Below are positions 14,509 through 25,137 of a DNA stretch of 64,000 nt, piece after piece. The translations under genes and the position numbers were made by a program. Under the pieces are notes generated by a model, which was not told the origin of the DNA, made no database searches, and saw only the letters and a list, made by a program, of their open reading frames with translations. The first letter of the stretch is position 1. Each line of letters begins with the position of its first letter. The stretch is from positions 751,247-815,246 of the forward strand of contig CM074821.1 in NCBI GenBank assembly GCA_037447605.1, read 5' to 3'. The DNA is from Zygnema circumcarinatum (taxonomy: Eukaryota; Streptophyta; Zygnematophyceae; Zygnematales; Zygnemataceae).

Positions 14509-14804
14509 AGCGCCGACCTCTCCCTCCCCGCGGGAGGGCGGGCCCCCTTTATGCGGCGCCGGCTTGGTCTCCCGCGCCGGGCTGCCCGCCGGGAAAATGT
14601 TTCAGATTTGGAGGCAGAAATGTTTTTAACCTTGCCCTGGATGAGATTTGGAGGTTGGTACGCTGGGCTGGAGGGCAAGGGCGAGAGGCTGGTTGGTTGT
14701 TTTATGTAAAATATCACAATCTTGAGACTCTTGGGTTGAAATATCTGTCGCAGATTTTTTGCCTCGAGTCACTGTAAAAAGGCACTTGAAAAAAAAAAAA
14801 AAAA

Positions 14805-15225
14805 TGCGGGTACTATAAGCCGTACCATACGGACGGATCGTTTTGTTTGTACAAAAGCGTCCAACATCCTTTGGTCCGTACGGCGTGATTATACGTTGTA
14901 CGGCTCGGAAATTAAAAACTGGAGCTAACTCAGGACACGTGGCGCGCATCGCGAGCGTGACGATCCGATCGGACGGCGAAAAAGTGATTCCACGTGGTCG
15001 GGCTGCGACGCTGGACAACGTTGGACAACGTAGACAGATACGGGTCACTCATCAGCCTTGACTTTTCGTACATTTTGTCGGTTTGCTGCGCAACCACCAG
15101 GTGGCTCCAGGACCCGCCACGTCCCTCAACGCGCTCGAACGGGTCAAAGGCGTCACGACAAGATCTCGTCACGTTCAAACTGCCAAACGGCCGCCTCCCA
15201 TTGGCGGAAATGAAATCTTGAGATT
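14805..15225. other. Intergenic region upstream of MYB paralogue A
   Basis: Contains an A16 run near 14788, several GTACGG/CCGTAC words, and CACGTGGC-type sites near 14936 and 14991. Likely promoter or remnant of old elements; no gene seen. Confidence 0.4.
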
Positions 15226-15286
15226 ATGTTAGAATCTTGAAAGATCCTGTGAGCTGAATCTTAAATTCGTTTCCTGAAAAAAAAAA

Positions 15287-16236
15287 GGGTAGTGATATTT
15301 CCACCCCTTTTTTGGATCCAAACACCCCTTCCCGGCCGGGCAGATTTCAAAAGGGATTAAAAACGGAAAATGCTTTTTCCACACCTTTTTGGAATCGATA
15401 CCCACCTTCTTCCGTCGGCTGATTTTATTTTTGCTAACCAAGGAAAATGACACCCCGTCACCGCATTTTGAATACTGTATCCCGCCTCCCTGAATTTCAT
15501 TTTTGAGGGAATGAAAATATCTGCCTGCCCGAATCCGCTCGGAGCGGAAGATCCGTCCGCCACGAGTTCGTTCGCGGGTGTCCGTCCTTCACACGTGCGT
15601 GTCAATCGCATCTGTCGATTTCCCTCGCAGATCGCACCACTGCAGATCGCCGTTCGATCTGCAGCCGGGCTCGATCTTAGCGAATGGAAAGCGCCCACGA
15701 GTCCCGCCAAAGCCGGATCGCACGTGCGAGTGCGCGCGTGCCCTCGGCCCGAGATCTCGTGCCATTGTCATCTCTCAGCCAATCAACATCTGCCACGTGT
15801 TAATATTTTGACGTGGAAAACTTTGATTGGTCCAAGCTCTCAATGTACGAAATATTGGGTTCCTCAAAGTTGCGACCGTACGACATTTGTACGGACAAAA
15901 TGTTGAGACGAGTTTGGCGGGATACGTGGGCACGTGCCATTCGCTGTGACCGAGCCCGGCTGCAGGGCAAATAGTGATCTGCCGTGTTGCGATCTGCGAG
16001 GGAATCGACGGCTGCGATTGACCGCACGCGTGAAAAAAAATTCAGGTAGGCGAGATATTCAAAATGGGGTGACGGGTTATTTCCTTGTTTCGCAAAAATA
16101 AAATCTGCCGATGCAGGGTGGGTATCGATTCCAAAAAGGTGTGAAAAAAGCATTTTCCGTTTTTAATCCTTTTTGAAATCTGCCCGGCCGGGAAGGGGTG
16201 TTTGGATCCAAAAAAGGGGTGGAAATATCACTACCC
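15287..16236. mobile_element. Fold-back MITE, about 950 bp
   Basis: Terminal inverted repeats start GGGTAGTGATATTTCCACCC and end with the complement. Arms of roughly 420 bp can pair: the left arm words (TTTTTTGGATCCAAACACCC, GGAATCGATACCCACC, CGATTTCCCTCGCAGATCGC) all recur inverted in the right arm. The loop is about 15720-15910. Both ends are flanked by exactly ten A residues (15277-15286 and 16237-16246), a possible target duplication. No transposase is encoded. Confidence 0.9.
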
Positions 16237-16329
16237 AAAAAAAAAACGGACCTTTGGCGACTTTCGTCGCCGGCCGGGTCCTCGTCCCTGCCGGTTGGAG
16301 TTTTGTCGCGAAGCGCTGACAGCTTCTGC

Positions 16330-16880
16330 CCGAGGAACGATTTACCCTAAAACTCTTAATACCCTAAAATCGCTAAAACCCTAAAAACCCTCTCGGGATC
16401 GCGCTTCCTGATTGGTCCGTTTTCGACGCGGAATCCAATCAGCGCCTTCCGATGGCTGGGTCTCCCGGCAGTGATGACGCCGCACTAGCCGCCAAGCGAT
16501 TGACTGTCGGCGGCTGCAGTTCGACCGACATTTTTTGCGCCATGTGGGATCGTTTTCACGGTTGTTCTGACGAACCGCCACCGTCACGGTTGTATCCCAT
16601 CCGCCAATCAGATCCAAAAAATCAGATCTCAATCTCAATCTCAATCGAATCTTTCAAGTCTCTGAAAAGCGAATCTCGGAGTTCTGACGCCGTCGGCGCC
16701 GACACGTGGCAAATGACGAGAATTTGGTGGGACGACGGCGCAGGACGGACCGTTGGATCAACCATTGGAACGGGCGGCGGCCTTTGACCATTCTTCCAAC
16801 CATTGGATGAAAAGATTTCGCCAACGCTTGGCATTGGTTGGAACCAGCGGATACGCACCTTGTCAAACGTTACTATTTTT
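16330..16880. other. Intergenic DNA with telomere-like and CCATTGG words
   Basis: Degenerate CCCTAAAA units at 16343-16392, then unremarkable sequence, then a small block of CCGTTGGAT/CCATTGG words (16750-16855) that belongs to the palindromic array family. No gene seen. Confidence 0.5.
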
Positions 16881-16885
16881 GTTTT

Positions 16886-17190
16886 GGGGTAGTGTTAAAT
16901 CCGTCCCTTTTCTCGATCGACACACCCCTTTTCCACCGGGCAGATTTTAAAAAAAATCAAAAACGGAAAATGCTTTTTTCACACCTTTTTAGAATCGATA
17001 CAACATCTTTCCGGTTGGGCAAATTTATTTTACAAAAATAATGGTCGAAACCTTAAAGAGTGTGTCTGCGGTGTTGTATCGATTCTACAAAGGTGTGAAA
17101 AAAGAATTTCCGTTTTTGATTTTTTTTTTTGAAATCTGCCCGCAGAAAAGGGTTGTGTCGATCGAGAAAAGGGATGGATTTAACACTACC
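16886..17190. mobile_element. Short MITE related to the 15287 element
   Basis: About 305 bp. Ends GGGGTAGTGTTAAATCCGTC and its inverted counterpart; inner words (GGGCAGATTT, AAAACGGAAAATGC, ATCGATAC) are shared with the larger element. It is inserted between two blocks of CCATTGG palindromes (16750-16855 and 17250-17360). Confidence 0.85.
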
Positions 17191-17249
17191 TTTTTTTGTG
17201 ACCACATTCAGACAGTTTCATTTGCGGTGCCTTAGTAGCGCTTCCACCT

Positions 17250-17360
17250 TTTGCCAATGGTTGGCAGCTGTTACACGTGCCAATGGTTGGCAACTGTTAC
17301 ATGAGCCAATGTTCGGAACCAATGATTTGCGGACCCAACCAACTATTTCCAATGGCGATT
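17250..17360. repeat. CCAATGGTTGG palindromic words, right block
   Basis: Three copies of a GCCAATGGTTGGCA-like unit at about 30-bp spacing, continuing the block left of the MITE. Just beyond, 17446-17470 is a short (GGCAT)n repeat. Confidence 0.6.
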
Positions 17361-17730
17361 TGAACGTGTACAAAACTATTTACGTGACGAGACATGACTG
17401 GAAAATGCTCGGCCTGTCACTATGCCACATTAAAGCCACAAGGCATGGCGTGGCATGGCATGGCATGGCATGCATGATGGTCTCATTGGAGCCATCCTTC
17501 TCTCGAGCTGAGCCGACTGCCATCCATGGAGACGGTTGAAGGCTTCGATTTAACTCAACCTGAGGGCGTGCACGCCCCCTTGAAGGAGGTTCATCAAACA
17601 GCAAATAAAACACCATCACATGCCCCCCTTGTACGTCTTCAAATTTCCTCAATATTTTCAATTACTTTTCACTTTCATCTCCCCTTTTTTGTCTTATTTT
17701 TATTGAATTCCAACGTTGAAACTTCCGACA

Positions 17731-20700
17731 TCAGAACTCGAAAGGCAGCCACCCTGAAATACAAAGAATCACCAAACCGAGAAGCAGTCCAATGACCCCC
17801 TTCGTGCGGTACGGCGCTTCTTTCAGTCTCCGCTTCAACCGACCAATCAGAGAGCTTGAGCCCGTCCCCTTGTCGTCCTCCGCTTCATTCTCTAGACCAA
17901 GCACACACGGATCGTCAGTTCCGTCCTCAGTTCCGTTATTCATGATTTCACAGGTACTGTGAAGCACGGATGCATAGCCATAGTAAAAACTCCACCGGTT
18001 GACATACATAGAATCTCAATGGGAAGAAGAAGCAAGGCTAAGCTGTTAAGGCTGGAAAAAAACCTCTTCTGTAAAGAAGAGGTTTGAAGGTATTTAGGGG
18101 CCTTACTTTTGAGCAGTTTTCTCCGTTCGTCCTCTCCCGGTCGCCTTCTCAGAACATTGAGAAGTGATCCAAAGAACATGGCGAGGACGGTGGAGGTGAG
18201 AGTGATCACATTGTACGGCATGCTGAAGTCAGGAAGGGGGAGAGAAACCACGAGGGCTTCCGTGTACATGCGAACAGGTTTCCGTGCCTGCTCACGGGAT
18301 TCAGTTCAGCGGGACCATTCAGCATCATCCTCACATAGAAAGGGAGGCACGAAGGACTTTTGAAGCCTTTAAAGTAGTGAGGGAAAGATTCGAAGATAAA
18401 ATTTATGCTTTCTTTTGCCGATAGAAACAGCGAGGCTTCAAGGGGTTTTTGCAATCGTTCTATACTTTAGAAATTTGGAGGTTTACGGCTTTTGAAGTTC
18501 AAGGGTTTCATGACATATCTAAAGTAACTGACCTTTACACTTTGCGATGAAGGGCTCCATGCGGAACTGAAGCTCTCCTCATCCGCGTTCCATGTGGTCT
18601 GTTCCGGAACTGTGGGCAAAAACATCACTACAGCTGACGGAAGATCCATGCCGCGACTTGCATCTGAAGGATGTTCATCAACATATAAATAGCCCTGCCA
18701 CATGTAACATATGGTTAGATTCCACCGAAACAATCACCTGAACAGGTGAAAAAAAAAATTGTATTCCAATCAATAGTAGCGATCTTCCTCATAAGTAAAC
18801 TCCAATTGCTACATTTTCAGTTTCAGTTTCAGTCCCAAATTCGTCATCTGAGACCAGTACTCACTCCAGTTTAATGAGGGTGCCATGAAAAAACTCTCTC
18901 TGCTTCTCTACTTCTCTTCGCAACTCGGAAGCAGTATTCCTACTCTCAACATAGAACCCACCTTGTCAAACTGGACGGAGAGCGTGACACTTGTCACATT
19001 GCCAGGTATTCTCAGGTCGATTTCAAACACAGCAGGTGCTTTCCGATCTTCGGCAGGAGAGATGTGCGCCCAATGGATTCCTTCCCATATGGGAATCTTC
19101 TTTCCGTCAAAACGAACATCCAAAGTATGGAGATATACTCTAACATACCAAGGAATGATTTGGAGAATGGAGACAGTTCTCATCTCTACTATCGCTTCTT
19201 TTCCATTCTTCCCACCTCTCTCCCTTTCGTCCTCTCTCTCTCTCGCTCTCTCCCCCGTTCGTTCCGTACTCCTCTCCTCTTCGTTCTGAGGAATCTCTCT
19301 CCATCCCTGTTCCTCATAGTCTAAAACACTGAAAAAGTTTCCAATTTCTTCATCATTATCTGAAGAGTTTTCTCCTTCGTCCTTCCCTACTTTGCTTTGG
19401 AATGATATTGTAATTCCTCCTCTCTCGTTTCCATGTCCAGTGATAAACCTCTGAACTCGAAACGGAACGGAAAGGGGTGCCCATGTAACAGCTTGTTTCC
19501 ACACCATCTCCACATCCAAAAGCGAAATTTTTGCTTCACTTTTCCCTTGTTCCTTTAATCTCCACAAGTCAAACAGCAGTAACACTGACCCATCTTGTTT
19601 GCATGCTTCAACCCCCTCGCTCTCTTTTTCCCACCCTCTCTCCATCTCTACCTTTCCGGCATCGCAACAATTCCCATTTTTCGGATCCATTTGTAGCACC
19701 ACTTGTTGCCCTTTAGGCTTAATTTCAAAAAAAGCTCCTCCCACTTCCTCTCCCTTCTCCCTCCCCTCCTCTCCCCCCCCCTCTTCTCTCTCCCCTTCCT
19801 CTCCTTCCCTAGCCACCTCAACCAATCCCCTCTCCAACTCCACATAGACCTGACTCCTGTTAGCCACAAGACAAGGACCTCCAATTCCCTTTCCGAAGAG
19901 AGAAGAAATTGACCAATCAGGAAGTTTCTTTGGGGTCCTACTCCCTCCCCCCGGTCTCCCTCCTCTCCTACCTCCATTCCCACTCGGCTGCATCACTAAT
20001 GTAAGAGTTTGAAAAATGATGATATCTCGAACCTGACCGTTTTCCGTTTCACAATTTTCTGCAACGATGTGAACTCTCATAGAATGATAACGTGCTCCGT
20101 AAATAGAAGGTCGATGAAAGAGAGTTGAGAGCCCGGCCTTATCTCGGCAGGGAAGTAATTTTAGCCATGGAGTCAGATTTTCCGTACAGACGGCTTCTCT
20201 CGGCATAGAACCGTAACGAACTGTTGCATCTTCATCCCACTCCGAACTCTGCCTGTTTCCCTCTGCGATGTTTTCTGAGCCAGTTCTGAAATCTTGGCAC
20301 TTTTTCTGCGATTTAGGGTTCCGAGTAGGGTGAAAAAACTTTTTTGGAGAAGCAGTTGTTGCAGATGACTCGAGGAAATTCAGCGATGCGCAAAATAAGC
20401 CGGAGAGAGCATGTGTCAAATTTCTCCATGTTGAATCCACCTGATAGAAACATAGGGCACCCTTATAGGTTAACAAAAGTCAAGGGGGATATTAGAAGCT
20501 GAGGGCAAAAGGAGTGAAAGGAAAAAATGAGACATTTCCTCTGCAGAGAATGGTTAGAGTGCAGGTATGACAATGCGCAGCTGGACCAATACTTACCAAC
20601 ATATGGACTTAACCTCAATCCTTTCGTACCATCGATGGCTACAGCAAAATTCGAATGCAAAATGTGTTAATCAGGAGTCAGTTGAACCAAAGGTTACTTA

Positions 20701-21943
20701 ACCGTGCTTCAAAAGTTTAAACCGAGAATCCTTCTCTTGTAGGAGGAGACACCAAAGGAAAAATCTGATCAAGCAAGGAAATAAAATGAGGTTAAGAACG
20801 GAGGCATATGTGGAACGGCTAACATATACATGTGTACTCTGTACATGTCTTAATATATGTAGTATATGTATGCACTCATGTACGCATTTTTCATCTCTTT
20901 ACGTTTCTGCTCACTTCCTGAATGAGCATGCCTGATGGGATGGAGAGTCGAAACGGGCGATGAGTTCCACTCCCGGCGGCTTTGCATTTTCGGAAATGAG
21001 AGGATCCGCAGACCCCCATTTCTCCGAATTCCAGCGACCAGCCGTGAAGCTCAGCTCGACTTCTTGAACTCTGCCTCTGCGAACCTGCACACGACCACAC
21101 CATCAAACCTAAAATGAGTTGAAAGACCGAGAACTTACAGAATACGCAAAAAAGTACAACAGTATAGCTGCAAAACAAAGCAAAACAAAAGAAGGGAATT
21201 CCATATGCAGATCACTCCGACTTGCTCAGATTCCACTGATGAAGAAGTTGGCTAAAATGCAGTCAGGATGGGAGTTCAAAAGAGTTTTATGATGACTGAA
21301 ATCACAGGATTTCAATGGCCTCAGGAACTCATGCGTGGTTAAGGGCTCACGGACTTCGGTTAAAAGTTTTTAAAATTCCTGAAGCATTTAAAAGTGGTTT
21401 TTGGATTCACAATCATTTTAGGGCCTGAAAGTCTTACATATTTAACGGTTTTCAGTCATGTATGTCTCACCCAGTGCAAAGTTAAAAACAAAAAAATAGT
21501 TCACAAGAAAAGATGTTTGAACTGACCAGCTGTTCAACTGCCTTGGGAAATACGCTAAAGTGCTGCTCTCCCCTAGAAGCGAGCCTATTCGTGAAGAGAA
21601 AATGCGCCAAGACTTTGCCGTCAGGAAGAGGCCTCAGCCGCAGCTCCTCCGTAAACCGCTCAGAAATCGAAGAAGAATGTGAATGACGATTTCTTTCTTC
21701 CCCACAATCATCACATTTTTGTTCAGCTTTCGGCTCGAATTCAGACTCAAGCTCCGAGTGATGAGGTTCAGATTGAAGTTCAAAGTTGGTTTTACTGAGA
21801 GATGATGGAGTAGTGCTTGTCAGTTCGCTTTCTGTGAGGGAGGCTGCAAAAACGTGAATGAGGCCTGCTGCAGAAAGAAGAGGAGAGGGTCCGAGAAAGA
21901 GGAGGAGAGGGACCAGCAGCGAGGAGAGGGTGATGGCGGCCAT
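17731..21943 (-). CDS. PIGT: GPI transamidase component PIG-T
   Basis: PIG-T (yeast Gpi16) is a subunit of the ER complex that attaches GPI anchors to proteins. Exons 21527-21943, 20932-21084, 18962-20440, 18533-18694, 18107-18287, 17731-18014; all phase-consistent, 891 residues. Seen: signal peptide ([18 protein letters not shown]), [110 protein letters not shown] and a C-terminal membrane segment. It is longer than human PIG-T (about 578) because of Glu/Gly/Arg-rich insertions encoded by CT-rich DNA near 19200-19300 and 19730-19990. Intron 20441-20931 appears to be GC-AG. The last exon's acceptor (18015) is the least certain. Confidence 0.92.
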
Positions 21944-22059
21944 GGATTGCAAGTCGAGGACTGGGAAGAGAGGGGGGGGCGGAGAAATTTTAGGTCTTCT
22001 TCTGTAACACATTCATGGTGTGCTGCGCTTAGAGCACACGAATTTGGAGGTTTCAAAAA

Positions 22060-22480
22060 AAATTGCATGCAGAGACACTGTTGTGGTAGCGTTTAGGGTG
22101 TGAAAGTGATTATGAAAAAAAGTAGAAGTGGCCAGGAGCTTTCGGCAATCCAGAAAGCTGTGTCTTGCAAAAGCCAAAGCCAATGCTTGTGCCTTTCATT
22201 TCTTGCTTGCCCCGTTCCAATAAAGTAATTGCAAGAAAGCGGTGGAATCAGTGCATTTGAAGACCATTCTCCACTACGATTGCAGAGATCGTCCTAGTGA
22301 TGGCCAGTTTATCTCAGGAACAAGAAAGTGACTTTACAAATAGGTGTTTATGATGGAGTAACTTCATAGAAAAAAACCCCTTGTCAAAATTTGTGATTGT
22401 AAGAAACTAACTTTATTACAATATAACTTTATCAAGGAAAATTTTTATACACGGCATGACTTTAGAAAACACCTTTTTTA
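22060..22480. other. Upstream region of PIG-T
   Basis: About 400 bp before the TACGATA-rich block; no gene, repeat or strong promoter motif recognised. Confidence 0.35.
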
Positions 22481-22489
22481 CTTTAGAGT

Positions 22490-22760
22490 AAAGTACAGTT
22501 CGTACTGAAACGGTACGGCTATTTGTACGGCATTCCAGTTGCCGTACATGGGGATATGCGAGCGATTTACCGAAATGACGATACGATACTATACGATACA
22601 AGATATGAACATTGTATTGAATATTCAGTACGATACTTTTAGTGGTTATACGGTACGATATATGGTATCGAAATACTGTATATCTCAGGACGGTACGTTT
22701 ACTTCTCAATACGATATGATACAATCCCATTCGGTATCCCAGTACGCCCATTTGCAGGCG
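22490..22760. mobile_element. TACGATA-rich block, MITE-like remnant
   Basis: Dense in GTACGG, TACGATA and ATACGATAC words on both strands, unlike its surroundings. Left edge TTCGTACTGAAACGGTACGG and right edge CGGTATCCCAGTACG are loosely inverted. Interpretation as a decayed palindromic element is inference. Confidence 0.4.
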
Positions 22761-22764
22761 GTAG

Positions 22765-23890
22765 CTGCCAGTGGAGGGCTGGGAATGATTGAGGGATGCT
22801 GCAGAGATTACAGGACTGTAGACGAACACTGAAGATTGTTTTCATTCTTTTTTCTGTTGAGATGGAGAGTATCTTTTGGAGGAGATAGGGAGTGTGTTCC
22901 AGTGTAATTCAGTGGTGGGGAGAAAAACGAAAACGATGGGCAGGAGAAGATATGACGTTTAAGCATACGTCGAATGACACACCTGCATGCATTCAGTATT
23001 CATTCATGCATATGGAAGCACAGCAAAAGGTGCAATCCAGCAGCTTAAGGATCACAGTGTTGATCAAATGATTATGAGTGTGATAGCGAATGCCCAAGAA
23101 ATGATCAACATGGGAGAACTCTGCTGCTTTAATGGGAGCATTAATGGCCGCAAGCGGGCCCCGCTTTGCAGGTGCACAATCCATATCCTGATATTAACTT
23201 TATGATAATTTGCAACTCGGACGCTCTGCAGCTAAAATCTCCTTCTACATACCTGAACTGAGAGCCATCCAGGAGCCCAAAATCAGGACCGCCAAACCTC
23301 GCCTACCCTTCAAACCCCCTATTTCCCAAGTGTCTGAGAGGCCGCACAAACCCTAAACTGAAGGACGTAGTCAGGCAAACCGGGAACGGTGCAGGTTCAG
23401 GAGAAGAGGAGTAATGTGCGCACTCGCTGCCCAAATTCAGAGGAATTTCAAACTCAAACTATTGAGAATCGAACCAGTAAGTTAAGGAAAAGAATAAAGA
23501 ATAAGAAAAACTGGATAGATCATTTAATTCTCTTTAAAAAAACCGCCTAATGATCCGTTCAGGCGAAAAATTCTGGCGGATACATGGATCTGATGTTCAG
23601 AGAATTTCCATATACGCTAAGCAGCGGCATCTGCAAAATGAAAGGCAGAAAATCATACATTTGCAATAGAGGAACCTCTCTGAAATACGTTCATGGGATG
23701 GTTTTTGCAACAGCTCTTTCTTACCTCTGCAGAATGAAAACCCTAAACAAAAGAATACGAAGGCAACACTCATACACAAAACCTGTCCCTTGGATACCCT
23801 CACATCTCAAATAATTCCAAAAACTCAAGAAACGCAATCTCCATCTGAAGGTAGAAGCAAACCTGCTTTTATACATGTGGGGTTGGGGGG
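22765..23890. other. Region between PIG-T promoter and MYB paralogue B end
   Basis: No exon set with consistent similarity and splice phase was found on either strand. It probably includes the 3' UTR of paralogue B near 23890. Confidence 0.35.
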
Positions 23891-23896
23891 GGAATA

Positions 23897-25048
23897 TCAA
23901 CAGCTGCGCAATGACATACTCAAATTGCTTGACTCTGCAATTATTTGCGCCAACTCGGACATGGTTGGATCCATGAGCATGCTTGAAAGGCCATATGGAG
24001 ACAGTTCATGGTTCCCATTCGATCTTGCAGTTTTGTTCATATCTTTGCTCGTAGTACAAATTTCAGGGAGCAGCTCGCTCCTTGTGTTCGCAAGAAGCCC
24101 TCCTGTAGAGGAGCCAAAGCAGTTGAGACCGCCGTATGCAGCAACGGAACTGGGAGCAGCTTCCAGCATAGATCGTTCCATGCTCTCATTTACGCTACTT
24201 GTACCGTCAGAGGGGCTCAAATAAGGGAGAGAAGGTTCCACCTCTTCTGTGCCGCGAACAGCTTCTGAAGAAGGGCTCACACGCTGGGTAAATGCAAATG
24301 GTTGGCAGGGAACCTCCATGTGAGAGTATGGGTATAAAGGGCTAAGGGCTTCTTCAAGTGGCGAGGGCGAAGAAAGAGGGGAGAGAAGCAGAGTAGCTTC
24401 CACGTTTGAGGAAGACATGCTGGTAGTGGAAGTTGCAGGCCTAGGGTTACTTATAGTAAGGCGGACATTTTCTACATCAGCCCTGCATGGAGTCCCCTCA
24501 GCCATGTCTCTCCCACTCTCAAAAAGTAGAGAATAAAGTTCTTCATCAAGGGGGGAGTTCTCAATAAGCTGTTCGATCGGGTCACTGGTTTCGCCCAGCA
24601 TATTGAGGATCTCTTTAGAATATGCAACCGGAACATCGCAATGGCCGCCATGATTAGTCAAAGTTGATGGTTGACTCTCTCCCCATGATGTGATGGCGCT
24701 CTCCGCCTCTCTGCTCCTATCTTGAGGCCCTGAACCCTCAGCCGTTAGGGCCTCTTCATTCGACGGCGAGCGATCTTCATGGCAGCCATGGCTGTCCGAC
24801 TGCGAGCTGCTGTATTCCTGCTGAACAGCGGCAGCTCTGAAGCTGGCTAAGTCCACGTTGAAGGCATTAGCAACCTTGATATCTGCAGCCTGCAACGAGA
24901 ATAACGGAGTATTGGTCTTACAATAGTCACAGCATCAGAAAGGCATAAAAAGGGGCCATTTTAAAAAACCAAAGGGACGAGGTAAAACGATGGCCAAAGA
25001 CTTCATGCAAGTGATTGATCAAGAGTCCACGATAGAGTCATATTCAGC

Positions 25049-25137
<89 letters not shown>

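Noticed and set aside
22987-23205. Small frames near 23000-23800 on both strands
   Set aside because: No homologous motif or consistent splice junction; left as spacer.
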